Positions 55,570 through 64,000 of a stretch of DNA of 64,000 bases are shown here, one piece after another. Source of the DNA: JALORV01 sp963791235 (GTDB lineage Bacteria; Pseudomonadota; Gammaproteobacteria; Burkholderiales; Burkholderiaceae_F). Positions within the stretch are counted from its first letter, which is position 1; every line of letters begins with the position of its first letter. Made by a program: the position numbers and the translations under genes. Under the pieces are notes generated by a model that was not told the DNA's origin, did no database searches, and worked only from the letters and a program-made list of their open reading frames with translations. The stretch spans positions 1 to 64,000 of the forward strand of contig CAWBRW010000032.1 of assembly GCA_963791235.1 (NCBI GenBank). Reading direction: 5' to 3'.

Positions 55570-55812
55570 TCAGGCCTTCTTCAGGTGCGAGTTGATGTAA
55601 TCGACGGCCTGCTGGACCGTGCGGATCTTCTCGGCTTCCTCGTCCGGAATCTCGCACTCGAACTCGTCTTCCAGCGCCATCACGAGCTCGACGGTGTCGA
55701 GCGAGTCGGCTCCGAGGTCCTCCACGAAGGCCGATTCGTTCTTGATGTCGGCCTCGTTGACGCCGAGCTGCTCGGCGACGATCTTCTTGACCCGTTGCTC
55801 AATGTTCTCCAT
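55570..55812 (-). CDS. acpP: Acyl carrier protein
   Basis: An 80-residue acidic protein from ATG 55812. The Ser that receives phosphopantetheine is in the motif ADSLDTVELVMALE. It carries growing acyl chains between the Fab enzymes encoded on both sides and is modified by the acpS product. Length is normal. Confidence 0.97.
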   Translation of the reverse strand: MENIEQRVKKIVAEQLGVNEADIKNESAFVEDLGADSLDTVELVMALEDEFECEIPDEEAEKIRTVQQAVDYINSHLKKA

Positions 55813-55959
55813 GGACTCCTCTCCTGCCTCGTCTGTGTTCGCGGTGCGCCGCGATGTGCGCAAGTACTGCCGCCGGTGCGCACCGCCATGTTCTTGGCCG
55901 GCGAAAAAAGCGCGCGGATTCTAACAGAGGCGACTCGCGCCCCTGCATCGCTTGAAGCG

Positions 55960-56724
55960 TCAGCTCATGAACATGCCGCCGTTGACGTGAAGTGTCGCAC
56001 CGGTGATGTAGGCCGCAGCCGGCGAGGCCAGGAACACCACTGCCGCGCCGATGTCCTCGGCCTGGCCGAGCCGGCCGAGCGGAATCTGGCTCAGCAGGGC
56101 CTGGGTCTGTTGCTCGTTCAGCGCGCGCGTCATGTCGGTGTCGATGAAGCCCGGTGCGATGCAGTTGACCGTAATACCGCGGCTGCCGACTTCGCGCGCC
56201 AGGGCCTTCGTCAGGCCGGCCACGCCGGCCTTGGCGGCCGCGTAGTTGGCCTGCCCGGCGTTTCCGCTCGAGCCGACGACCGAGGTGATGTTGATGATGC
56301 GGCCGTGCTTCGCCTTCATCATTCCGCGCATGACGGCCCGGCTCAGCCGGAAGACTCCAGACAGATTGGTGTCGATCACCGCGGCCCAGTCGTCGTCCTT
56401 CATGCGCATCGCCAGCGTGTCGCGCGTGATGCCGGCGTTGTTGACGAGCACCGACAGCTTGCCGTGGTCCTTCGCGATGCCGTCGATCAAGGCTTCGGTC
56501 TGCGCACCGTCACGGACGTCGAAGACCAGGCCCTTGCCGCGCGCGCCGAGTTCAGAGAGCCGCGCGGAAATCGCATCCGCACCAGCCGCTGTGGTGGCTG
56601 TGCCGACAACCGTTGCACCGGCGCGCGCGAGTTGCTCGGCGATGGCACGTCCGATGCCGCGCGACGCACCTGTGACGAGCGCCACCTCATCCTGCAGGCA
56701 GTGGGGCTGGAACACATTCATCAT
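55960..56724 (-). CDS. fabG: 3-oxoacyl-ACP reductase
   Basis: A 254-residue short-chain dehydrogenase. The NADP-binding start is ALVTGASRGIGRAIAEQL, followed by NNAGITRD and the catalytic Ser and Tyr-Lys in VGSSGNAGQANYAAAKAG. It reduces beta-ketoacyl-ACP with NADPH. The start overlaps the fabD stop as ATGA; a second ATG follows at once. Confidence 0.97.
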   Translation of the reverse strand: MMNVFQPHCLQDEVALVTGASRGIGRAIAEQLARAGATVVGTATTAAGADAISARLSELGARGKGLVFDVRDGAQTEALIDGIAKDHGKLSVLVNNAGITRDTLAMRMKDDDWAAVIDTNLSGVFRLSRAVMRGMMKAKHGRIINITSVVGSSGNAGQANYAAAKAGVAGLTKALAREVGSRGITVNCIAPGFIDTDMTRALNEQQTQALLSQIPLGRLGQAEDIGAAVVFLASPAAAYITGATLHVNGGMFMS

Positions 56725-57668
56725 GCATTGGCTCCGGGAGGCGTGAGCGTGTCGAGCGCGGCAGCCAGGCTGTCAGCATCGTTCACCGACAGACTTTCGA
56801 GCGCGGGTTCGATCCGCTTCGTGAGTCCGGACAGTACCCGGCCCGGACCGCACTCGACGACATGCGTCACGCCTTCGCGTGCCAGCCGCTGCACTGTCTC
56901 CACCCAGCGCACCGGGCTCGCGGCCTGGCGCGACAGGGCATCGACGATGCGATCCGCTCGGACTCGGCCTGCGACATCGACGTTATTGATGACGGGCACG
57001 GCCGGCGCAGCGATCTTCACCGAGGCGAGGTACTGCCGCAGGCGATCCGCCGCGGGCTGCATCAGTGACGAATGAAACGGCGCCGACACCGGCAGCATCA
57101 AGGCGCGCTTCGCTCCGCGTTGCTTGGCGGCCGCACAGGCGCGCTCGACGGCGCCCTTGTGCCCGGCGATGACGACCTGCGACGGCGCGTTGAAGTTCAC
57201 CGCCTGTACGACTTCGCCGCCGGCCGCCTCGGCACAGGCGCGGCGCACGTCGTCGTCGGCGAGACCCATCATCGCCGCCATGGCACCGACGCCGACCGGC
57301 ACCGCCTCCTGCATCGCGGTCGCGCGAAATCGCACGAGCCGCACCGCATCCTCGAGCGTCAGCGCGCGGGCGGCTGCCAGTGCCGTGTACTCACCGAGGC
57401 TGTGTCCCGCCACCAGCACGGGCTCGGCACCGCCTGCTGCACGCCACGCCTCATACATTGCGAAGGCCGCCACCAGCATGGCTGGCTGCGTATTGACGGT
57501 GAGGTTCAGGTTCTCGGCGGGCCCGTCCGAAATGAGGGAACGCAGGTCCTCGCCGAGTGCGGCCGAGGCTCGATCGAGCACCGACTCCACGGCCGGATTG
57601 TCGGAGAAGCTGGCCAGCATGCCGACGGACTGCGAACCCTGGCCCGGGAAAACGAAAGCAATCTTCAA
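56721..57668 (-). CDS. fabD: Malonyl-CoA:ACP transacylase
   Basis: A 315-residue acyltransferase. It opens IAFVFPGQGSQSVGML, has the nucleophile Ser in GHSLGEYTAL and the catalytic His in VSAPFHSSLM. It loads malonyl onto ACP. It lies 4 bases after fabH and overlaps fabG. It is the last clean gene before the frameshifted right end of the window. Confidence 0.97.
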   Translation of the reverse strand: MKIAFVFPGQGSQSVGMLASFSDNPAVESVLDRASAALGEDLRSLISDGPAENLNLTVNTQPAMLVAAFAMYEAWRAAGGAEPVLVAGHSLGEYTALAAARALTLEDAVRLVRFRATAMQEAVPVGVGAMAAMMGLADDDVRRACAEAAGGEVVQAVNFNAPSQVVIAGHKGAVERACAAAKQRGAKRALMLPVSAPFHSSLMQPAADRLRQYLASVKIAAPAVPVINNVDVAGRVRADRIVDALSRQAASPVRWVETVQRLAREGVTHVVECGPGRVLSGLTKRIEPALESLSVNDADSLAAALDTLTPPGANA

Positions 57669-57672
57669 TTGA

Positions 57673-58657
57673 TCACCACCTGAGCAGAACAGATCCCCAC
57701 GTGAATCCGCCCCCGACTCCCTGGAGCATCACCAGGTCGCCGGTGCGAATGCGGCCGTCTCGAACGGCGACGTCAAGCGCAAGGGGCACCGAGGCCGCCG
57801 ACGTGTTGCCGTGCCGGTCGACCGTGGCAACGACCTTCGAGTCGGGCAGTCCGAGTCGTCGCGCGATCGCGTTCATGATGCGGATGTTGGCCTGGTGCGG
57901 AATGAACCAGTCGAGCTCGGCTGTCTTGACCTGGCCTGCGCCGAGGACATCGAGCGCGGAGGCTCCAAGGGCAGACACCGCCAGCTTGAACACGGCCTGG
58001 CCATCCATCGCAAGATACGGCGTCCCTTCAATGGCGCCGTGGCTGATGCGTCCCGCAGCGCACAGGATGCCAGCCTGGCTGCCGTCGGCGCGCAGTTCGC
58101 TCGCCACGATGCCGGGCTGGTCCGAGGCCTCAATCACGACCGCGCCTGCACCGTCGCCAAACAGCACGCAGGTCGAGCGGTCGTTCCAGTCGAGGATGCG
58201 CGAGAACACTTCGGTGCCGATCACCAGCGCGCGCCGGTGCTTGCCCGCGACGATCATCGACCTCGGCGACGGCGAGCGCGTAGACGAAGCCGCTGCACAC
58301 CGCCTGCACATCGAACGCGGCACAGCCCGGATGACCGAGCCGCGCCTGGATCAGGCAGGCGCAGCTCGGAAAGATCTGGTCCGGCGTCGACGTCGCTACG
58401 ATGATCAGGTCGACGCTGTCGACCGCCGACCCGGCCATTGCAGCGCGCGCTGCGCCGCGCGTGCGCCGAGTTCGGCAGAGCCGACGCCCGGTTCAGCGAT
58501 GTACCGCTGGCGGATTCCGGTCCGCGCGACGATCCACTCATCCGACGTTTCGATGCCACGGCCGGCGAGCTCGCGAGCCAGCTCGATCGTTGGTGACCAC
58601 GCGTCCGGCAGCAGTGCCGAACCGGCTGGCGACGATGCGCGCGTAACGGCGCTTCAT
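57673..58657 (-). CDS. fabH: Beta-ketoacyl-ACP synthase III (at least three frameshifts)
   Basis: The protein is spread over several frames. It starts at ATG 58657 (ARIVASRFGTAAGRVVTN), shifts near 58590 to LARELAGRGIETSDEWIVAR with TGIRQRYIA, and shifts near 58450 to STPDQIFPSCACLIQARLGH and VQAVCSGFVYALAVAE, where the active-site Cys lies. It shifts again near 58270 and runs to LQGVGGGFTWGSVLLRW. The last part holds the active-site His in WFIPHQANIRIM and the Asn in HGNTSAASVPLAL. The joined product has normal FabH length. It starts fatty-acid synthesis from acetyl-CoA. The start overlaps the plsX stop (ATGA). Indel errors are likelier than decay because every block is conserved. Confidence 0.9.
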
Positions 58658-59709
58658 GCGTCCTGCTCGGCAGCTTCCGGTCGCGCGGCGCCTGTGCATC
58701 TGCTCGAGTTGAGCCACGAAGGGCTGCATCGCGGCGATCGTGCGCTCCAGCACGCGGTGACGCGCCTCTTCGTAACCGCGCCGCAGCGCCACACCAAAGG
58801 CGACCTGGTCAGCCGAACCGTGGCTCTTGACGACCAGTCCGCGCAGTCCGAGCAGGCTCGCTCCGTTGTAGCGACGCGGATCGACCCGACGGCGAAAGCG
58901 GGCAAGGACCGGATAGGCCGCGAGCGCCATCACGCGCGACAGTGGGTCCCGCTTGAATTCCTCGCGCACGAAGCCGCCGAGCATCTGTGCCAGGCCCTCC
59001 GACGTCTTCAGCGCGACGTTGCCGACGAAGCCGTCGCAGACGACGACGTCGGTCGTGCCCTTGTAGATGTCATTGCCTTCGACATTGCCGTAGAAGTTGA
59101 GCGGGCTTGCGCGCAGCAGGTCTGCCGTCTGCTTGACGACCTCGTTGCCCTTGATCATCTCCTCGCCGATATTGAGCAGGCCAACGGTCGGACGGTCGCG
59201 CTCCTCGATCGCGGCAACGAGGGCCGAGCCGAGCACGGCGAACTGCAGCAGATGATCCGGGCCGCAGTCGACGTTGGCTCCGAGGTCCAGCATCGTCGTG
59301 CCGCGGCCTGACTGGTTCGGGATCACGCCCGCGATGGCCGGGCGGTCGATGCCGTCCAGCGTCTTCAGCACGAAGCGCGACATCGCCATCAGCGCGCCCG
59401 TGTTGCCCGCGCTGACCACGACATCGGCCCGTGCTTCCTTGGCCAGGTTGATCGCGACCCGCATCGACGAATTGCGCTTGGTGCGCAGCGCAATGGCCGG
59501 GGGATCGTTCATTTCCACGACTTCGTCGGCGTGCACGACCTCGACGCGCTGCGTGGCCTTGCCCACCGCCGCCTCGACCTCCGACGGCGCGGCCGACCAG
59601 CAGCAGTGAGACGTCCGGCTCTTCGGCGGCAAAGTGCAGCGCAGCCGGCACTGTGACGGAGATCACCGTGATCCCCGCCCATGCAGTCGATGGCGATGCG
59701 AACGGTCAC
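58654..59709 (-). CDS. plsX: Phosphate acyltransferase PlsX (frameshifted)
   Basis: The N-terminus (GTG 59709, IAIDCMGGDHG) shifts frame near 59665 to ISVTVPAALHFAAEEPDVSL, then near 59590 to the long main frame containing VVSAGNTGALMA, NQSGRGTTMLDLGANVDC and CDGFVGNVALKTSEG. A further shift near 58690 gives the natural end AARPEAAEQDA and TGA overlapping fabH. The enzyme makes acyl-phosphate from acyl-ACP for phospholipid synthesis. The total length is normal once frames are joined. Confidence 0.9.
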
Positions 59710-59828
59710 CGCGAAGAAAGACTCACGGCGCAGGAACTGCGCCGTGGACAGTCAATACGGGGTTGAAATTCGACGCGCGAGCGTACGCGCACGACGGCTC
59801 GACCGATCAGGTGGCTGATCGAAGAAGC

Positions 59829-60011
59829 TTACTCGTCGTTCTTGGTCTGCAGGACCTTCTTGCCGCGATAGACACCGTTCGGACTGATGTGGTGGCGGCG
59901 ATGCACTTCACCCGTCGTCGGCTCGATCGCCGTCGGCGGGTTGGTGAGGAAGTCGTGCGCACGATGCGTTCCGCGCTTCGACGCCGACTTCTTGTTCTGT
60001 TGGACAGCCAT
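59829..60011 (-). CDS. rpmF: Ribosomal protein bL32
   Basis: A 60-residue basic protein: AVQQNKKSASKRGTHRAHDF and HRRHHISPNGVYRGKKVL. It is the bL32 form without zinc-binding cysteines. It sits between the DUF177 gene and plsX, the usual proteobacterial order. The frame is intact. Confidence 0.97.
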   Translation of the reverse strand: MAVQQNKKSASKRGTHRAHDFLTNPPTAIEPTTGEVHRRHHISPNGVYRGKKVLQTKNDE

Positions 60012-60079
60012 GGCTAACCCCGTGAAAAGAAAACGGAAAATTGTACCCGAGCCGGCCCGCTAACGGAACCCCGTGCAAC

Positions 60080-60613
60080 TCAGCCAGGCTTGCGTGCGGC
60101 CTTCAGGCTGGCGAGCGCAGCGAACGGGTTCGGGCGTTTCTCTCCCCCGTCATCTCCTTCCGGCGTAGCGACCAGGGGGACCGCCGGGCGGCAGTCGTCG
60201 TGCCGCGGCACGAGCGGCAGCGACAGGATCGCCTCGTCCTCGATCCAGGCGGCGATATCCATGTGCTGGGAGCCGACGATCTCGTCGACGTCGTCGTCAT
60301 CGATCGGCAGTGCGTTCAACTCGTCCTCGCTGGTGACGAACCGGAAGTGCGCATCCCGCCGCAAGGCGGAAGTCGCAGTTCCTGGTTGCAGCGCTGGCAC
60401 TCGAGCCGCAGGGTGGCCGACAGAGTGCATCCCGGCGCCCGGTCGTCCCTGCTCATCGATTTCACCGCGGATCCGGTAACGCAAGGAGCCTTCGGTTCGC
60501 AGCAGCGACGCGGCCAGTCGCTTGAGGTCGGCAAGCGCCAGATCGCCCTCGATGGTCCGCCGTTCGCGGGCCAGTTCGTAGACATCGACCAGGAGCGGCG
60601 TGACGGAGGGCAC
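60080..60613 (-). CDS. yceD: DUF177 protein YceD (two frameshifts)
   Basis: A protein of about 178 residues probably starting at GTG 60613. It has the N-terminal block VDVYELARERRTIEGDLALA. The conserved cysteine pair LRLECQRCNQEL is read in another frame between about 60440 and 60360. The main frame then resumes at AHFRFVTSEDELNALPI and ends NPFAALASLKAARK, the typical YceD tail. The protein acts in 23S rRNA accumulation in some bacteria and is always linked to rpmF. Two opposite indels split it. Confidence 0.88.
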   Translation of the reverse strand: MPSVTPLLVDVYELARERRTIEGDLALADLKRLAASLLRTEGSLRYRIRGEIDEQGRPGAGMHSVGHPAARVPALQPGTATSALRRDAHFRFVTSEDELNALPIDDDDVDEIVGSQHMDIAAWIEDEAILSLPLVPRHDDCRPAVPLVATPEGDDGGEKRPNPFAALASLKAARKPG

Positions 60614-60657
60614 GGGGTCGCGAGAACGCGGTTCGGCGCCGCTACACTGCGCGCGCC

Positions 60658-61257
60658 ATGAGTCCGCCTCGAATCGTACTCGCCTCCACCTCGCGCTACC
60701 GGCGCGAGTTGCTGCAGCGGCTGCGCCTGGAGTTCGATGTTCATGCTCCCGAGGTCGACGAAGCGGCGCTCGACGGCGAAGCTCCTCGTGACACGCGCAT
60801 GGCGCCTGGCGGTCGCCAAGGCGCGAGGCGGTCCATGGCCAGCGGCCGCAGTGCATTGTCATCGGGTCGGACCAGGTGGCCGAACTCGACGGCGCAGCAC
60901 TCGGCAAGCCGCTGGAGCATGCCGCTGCGCTGGCGCAACTCGAACGCATGCAGGGGCAAGCAGGTTGTCTTTCACACCGCGCTGGCCGTCATCGGTCCTG
61001 CCGCGTCGCACGTGCAGGTCGACTCGGTTCCGACGACGGTGCCTCATGCGGTCGTTGCCGCGTGCAGCACTCGAACGTTATCTGCCGTCCGGACCAGCCG
61101 TACGACTGCGCCGGCGCCGCGAAGATCGAGTCCCTCGGCATCGCGCTGGTGAAGCGCGTGCAGTCCGATGACCCGACCGCCCTGATCGGGTTGCCGCTGA
61201 TCCGGCTCGTCGTCGATGCTCGCGGCTGCGGGCGTCGCGATTCCGCCTTCGCATTGA
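60658..61257 (+). CDS. maf: Maf-like nucleotide pyrophosphatase (several frameshifts)
   Basis: A Maf/Ham1-superfamily enzyme that hydrolyses modified or canonical NTPs. The start MSPPRIVLASTSRYRRELLQ and the block HAPEVDEAALDGE are in frame one. GSDQVAELDGAALGKPLEHA, QVVFHTALAVIGPAA and ESLGIALVKRVQSDDPTALI with GLPLIRL occur in other frames. The natural end MLAAAGVAIPPSH is followed by TGA at 61255-61257. At least four indels are needed to join them. It is divergent from yceD and followed by the methylase one base later. Confidence 0.85.
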
Positions 61258-61258
61258 C

Positions 61259-61967
61259 ATGGCCGGTACCCTGTTACCTGCTGCCCTGTCCGATTGCCGA
61301 AGCAACGCGCGACGCGGTGCTGCCGGCCGGAGGTCGTGGCGATCGCACGCGGACTGACCTACTTTCTGGCGGAGAACGCGAAGACGACGCGCGCGTTCCT
61401 GAAGGAGATCGAGCACCCGCTGCCGTTGCGCGAAATCGACATTGACGAGATCGGACATGCGCCGGAGGCCGCGCGATCGCGACTGGCTGAAACCGGTGAG
61501 CGGTGGGCGCGATGGCGCGCTGGTCTCGGAAGCCGGCTGCCCGGCTGTCGCCGATCCTGGCGCGACACTGGTTGCCGCCGCACATCGCCGGGGATCCGCG
61601 TGCGACCCCTGGTCGGGCCCTCGGCGCTTGCTGCTCGCCCTGATGGGCTCCGGCATGAACGGCCAGCAGCTTCCGCTTTCACGGTTACCTGCCGGTGCCG
61701 GCGGCCGAACGCGCGCCAGCGACTGGTCGGCACTGGAACGCGACTCGCGCTCTGGCAGAGACGCAGATCTTCATCGAGACGCCCTATCGCAGCAGCGCGA
61801 TGTTCGACGCGATCGTCGCGACGTGTGCGGCCGGTACGCGCCTCGCCGTGGCCGCTGATCTGACCGGCGTCGGAGTATGTGAGACGAAGTCGATCGCCGA
61901 GTGGACGCGCTGCCGTGAGCGCCCGCCGATCGACCGTCGCCCGACGGTGTTCTCGCTGCTCGCTTAG
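61259..61967 (+). CDS. SAM-dependent methyltransferase, RsmI-like/tetrapyrrole methylase family (frameshifted)
   Basis: The product begins MAGT at ATG 61259 and continues in other frames with LLPCPIAEATRDAVLP, GLTYFLAENAKTTRAFLKEI, LVSEAGCPAVADPGATLVAA, LLALMGSGMNGQQ, TQIFIETPYRSSAMFDAIVA and RPTVFSLLA before TAG. It is the shorter RsmI paralogue usually found beside maf in betaproteobacteria and lacks the RsmI C-terminal extension. The target is probably rRNA but is not established. At least four frame changes occur, each between well-preserved blocks. Confidence 0.82.
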
Positions 61968-62369
61968 CGAGCGCCGCTCGGCGCCAGCCCGTCCGGCAAC
62001 GGCTGCGTCTGCGCATCGGGCACCCACCAGACGACCCTGCGCGGCCTCGATCACTGTGATCGGTCGCAGTCCGCCGTGACCGGCGCAGGCGCCGCCGCGA
62101 CACGCCGCCGGTGGCCGGGTCGTACAGCGCACCGTGCGTCGCGCAGATCAGGAACTCGGCGTCGGGTTCGAAAAACTCTCCCGGCTGCCAGTCGAGTTCC
62201 ATCGCGACGTGGGCGCAGCGATTCAGGTAGGCCAACGCCTTCCCTCGATGCCGGACGCGAAGGCCGGCGCCATCTCGCCCCGGAACACCACGGAGAACCG
62301 CACGCCCCGCGCCCCGTCCACCAGCGCGTCCGACGGGCAGAGCGGAATCAGCGCACCCTCAGCAGCCAT
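61964..62369 (-). CDS. Rieske [2Fe-2S] domain protein (frameshifted)
   Basis: A small protein of about 130 residues from ATG 62369 (ALIPLCPSDALVDGARGVRF). A frame change near 62230 leads to NRCAHVAMELDW and CATHGALYDPATG, which are the CxH and CxxH ligands of a Rieske cluster. Two further changes give HGGLRPITVIEAAQGRLV and VPDAQTQPLPDGLAPSGAR. The stop overlaps the methylase stop on the other strand by three bases. The gene is part of the standard rluC-gph-Rieske group. Its electron partner is unknown. Confidence 0.82.
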
Positions 62370-63006
62370 GGGCGCAGTCCGACCACGTTCTCGACGAGCG
62401 CCAGCGGTCCGAGCGTTTCAAGCTGGTCGCGCGGGTGAGCGCCATAGGTCACGCCGATCGACGCGGTTCCCGCCGACCGCGCCATCGCGAGGTCGTGCGT
62501 CGTGTCGCCGATCATCACGGTGCGCTGCGCCGGAACGTCGAGCTCCTCGGTGAGTTCGAGTGAGCATCGCCGGATGCGGCTTCGGATGGGTTTCGTCGGC
62601 ACAGCGCGACGACGAGAAGAACATGCCGAGCCCGGTGGCGTGCGAACGCCCGATCGAGTCCGCGACGGCTCTTGCCGGTCGCCACCGCGAGATGGGCGCC
62701 GCTTTCGGCAAGTTCGACCAGCAGTTCACGGATGCCATCGAAAAGGACGATCTCCGGTTCGACCGCAAAGTAGTGATGCCGGTAGCGTGCGCTGAAGGCT
62801 TCGATGCGGTCCGCGGTCAGCTCGGGCACCGCACCGGCCAGTGCGTCCTGAAGACCGAGACCGATCACATGGTTCGCCTGCTCGATCGTCGGTACCGTAA
62901 GGCCGAGGTCGGCGGCGGCCTTCTGGATGCACCGCGCAATCATCGCGGTCGAGTCGACGACGGTGCCGTCCCAATCGAAGACGACGAGGTCAAACGGACG
63001 TGGCAT
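62348..63006 (-). CDS. gph: HAD-family phosphatase, phosphoglycolate phosphatase-like (one frameshift)
   Basis: The start is ATG 63006 (RPFDLVVFDWDGTVVDST), with the nucleophile Asp in DWDGT. The cap and VATGKSRRGLDRAF (Lys motif) follow. A shift near 62600 leads to the C-terminal frame with VMIGDTTHDLAMARSAG (acidic motif) and GVTYGAHPRDQLE. The length of about 219 residues is normal. The substrate may be phosphoglycolate but is not fixed by motifs. It overlaps rluC by 17 bp. Confidence 0.85.
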
Positions 63007-64000
63007 GTTCGCGCGCGGCAAGGGCCTTGAGGATCGCGGAGCAGTCTTCCGGCAGTGCACTGACAAGCGCCAGCGAATCACCGCTGACCGGATGTACCAG
63101 CCGCGTCGAGCAGGCATGCAGGAACATGCGTCCGAAGCGCGGACCGAACTCGCCCCGGGCGAACCTCCGGTTCAGCTCGAAATCACCGTACTTGTCGTCG
63201 CCGACGATCGGAAAGCCCAGGTGCGCCACATGGACGCGGATCTGATGCGTACGCCCGGTCTTGAGTTCCGCCTCCAGCAGCGAGAAGCCGCCGAGCCGCT
63301 GCTTGAGCGTGAAGATCGTGTGCGAGGCGATGCCCTCCGGATCGACGGCGACGCGCCGTTCGCCGGTGCGGTTGACGAACTTGGTCAGTGCGAGCCGCAC
63401 GTGCTGGCGATCGTTGACCCAGTCACCGGCCACCAGCACGCAGGTAGCGCTTGTCGACCTCGCCTTCGCGCAGCTGCTCGTGCAGCGACAGCAGGGCGCG
63501 TCGTGACTTCGCCAGCATCAGGATGCCGGAGGTTTCGCGGTCGAGGCGGTGGGCGAGTTCCAGGAAGGTCTGGCGCGGACGCGCGGCGCGGACACGCTCG
63601 ATGATGCCGTGGGCCACTACCGCTGCCGCCATGAGCGGCGACGCCGGCCGGCTTGTCGATCGACGACGAGGTCGTCGTCTTCGTAAAGGATCGGCGGCAT
63701 CAGCGCCGGGGCCACGGCGGCCGCGTGCGTGCCGCCGGCCGGCTGCGCAGTACGCAACGGGGGCACGCGGATGTCGTCGCCTGGCTGCACGCGGTAGTCG
63801 GCCGCTACGCGCCCCCGATTCACGCGCACCTCGCCACTGCGCACGATGCGGTAGACATGGCTTTTCGGAACGCCCTTCGCCAGCCGGATCAGGAAAGTTG
63901 TCGAGGCGCTGACCGGCGTACTCGGCGCTGACTCGCACGTGACTGACACGATCGGGCGCGACGCCGCCGACGGGCTCTGACCGAGGCGGTGCGCCGGCTT
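62990..64000 (-). CDS. rluC: 23S rRNA pseudouridine synthase RluC (frameshifted, reaches window edge)
   Basis: The product includes VSAEYAGQRLDNF and then LAKGVPKSHVYRIVRSGEVR of the S4-like RNA-binding domain. A catalytic segment follows with HRLDRETSGILMLAKSRRAL, where the Asp of HRLDRETSG is catalytic. The C-terminal frame holds GRTHQIRVHVAHLGFPIVGD and ends TSV. Frame changes occur near 63895, 63645 and 63440. No start codon is clear and the frame stays open to the window edge, so the 5' end may lie outside. The enzyme modifies 23S rRNA uridines. Confidence 0.88.

Noticed and set aside
1..64000. CRISPR arrays, rRNA and tRNA genes
   Set aside because: I saw no regularly spaced direct repeats, no rRNA segments and no cloverleaf-like tRNA sequences; a dedicated tRNA and CRISPR scan would settle this.

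Overview
The window is high-GC DNA from a betaproteobacterium-like chromosome, probably an environmental or metagenome assembly. The clearest taxonomic signal is the right third. Read on the minus strand from 64 kb down to 42 kb it carries rluC, gph, a Rieske protein, rpmF, plsX, fabH, fabD, fabG, acpP, fabF, ygfX, rpoE, rseA, rseB, mucD, lepA, lepB, a DUF4845 gene, rnc, era, recO, pdxJ, acpS and nagZ. A maf gene and an RsmI-like methylase lie on the plus strand inside this run. That order is typical of Betaproteobacteria.

Layout. 0.3-3.2 kb: a sulfatase and an outer-membrane-type barrel protein. 3.5-6 kb: a tyrosine recombinase paired with an IS91-type HUH transposase. 6.2-13 kb: an accessory island with a seven-fold zinc-ribbon protein carrying an embedded nuclease-like domain, a TIR protein coupled to an unknown partner, a zinc-ribbon/nucleoside-deoxyribosyltransferase-like protein and a second tyrosine recombinase. 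13-18.3 kb: three toxin-antitoxin modules (TacAT type, ParE type, HigBA) with visible palindromic operators at two of them, among broken gene fragments. 18.3-21.6 kb: fragments and unknown genes, including a truncated OST-HTH domain and a translationally coupled unknown pair. 21.7-24.6 kb: a frameshifted M64-type peptidase with FG-GAP repeats plus a partner gene. 25.3-34.7 kb: a di-haem cytochrome peroxidase-like lipoprotein, a tricorn protease, a DUF3144 gene, a lipoprotein, a HupE/UreJ protein and an NHL-type propeller. 35.4-37.6 kb: an attC-like repeat followed by a group II intron with its reverse transcriptase. 37.7-41.1 kb: a SRAP protein, a ComEA-like protein and a minus-strand operon (DUF2726, two unknowns, a thermonuclease-like protein) divergent from an XRE regulator. 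42-64 kb: the housekeeping block for fatty-acid synthesis, the envelope-stress sigma factor, protein export, RNA processing and vitamin B6 synthesis.

Reading frames are clean from about 42 to 58.2 kb. From 58.2 kb to the right edge nearly every gene is split by small frameshifts although all encode conserved, often essential proteins. Indel errors at a contig end explain this better than true decay. Similar frameshifts occur in the sulfatase, TIR, M64 and NHL genes.

The best candidates for something undescribed are the TIR/partner/deoxyribosyltransferase-like set beside an integrase, the zinc-ribbon nuclease, the coupled pair at 20.4-21.6 kb, and the XRE/DUF2726/thermonuclease operon. All functions are inferred from sequence motifs; no database search was possible.
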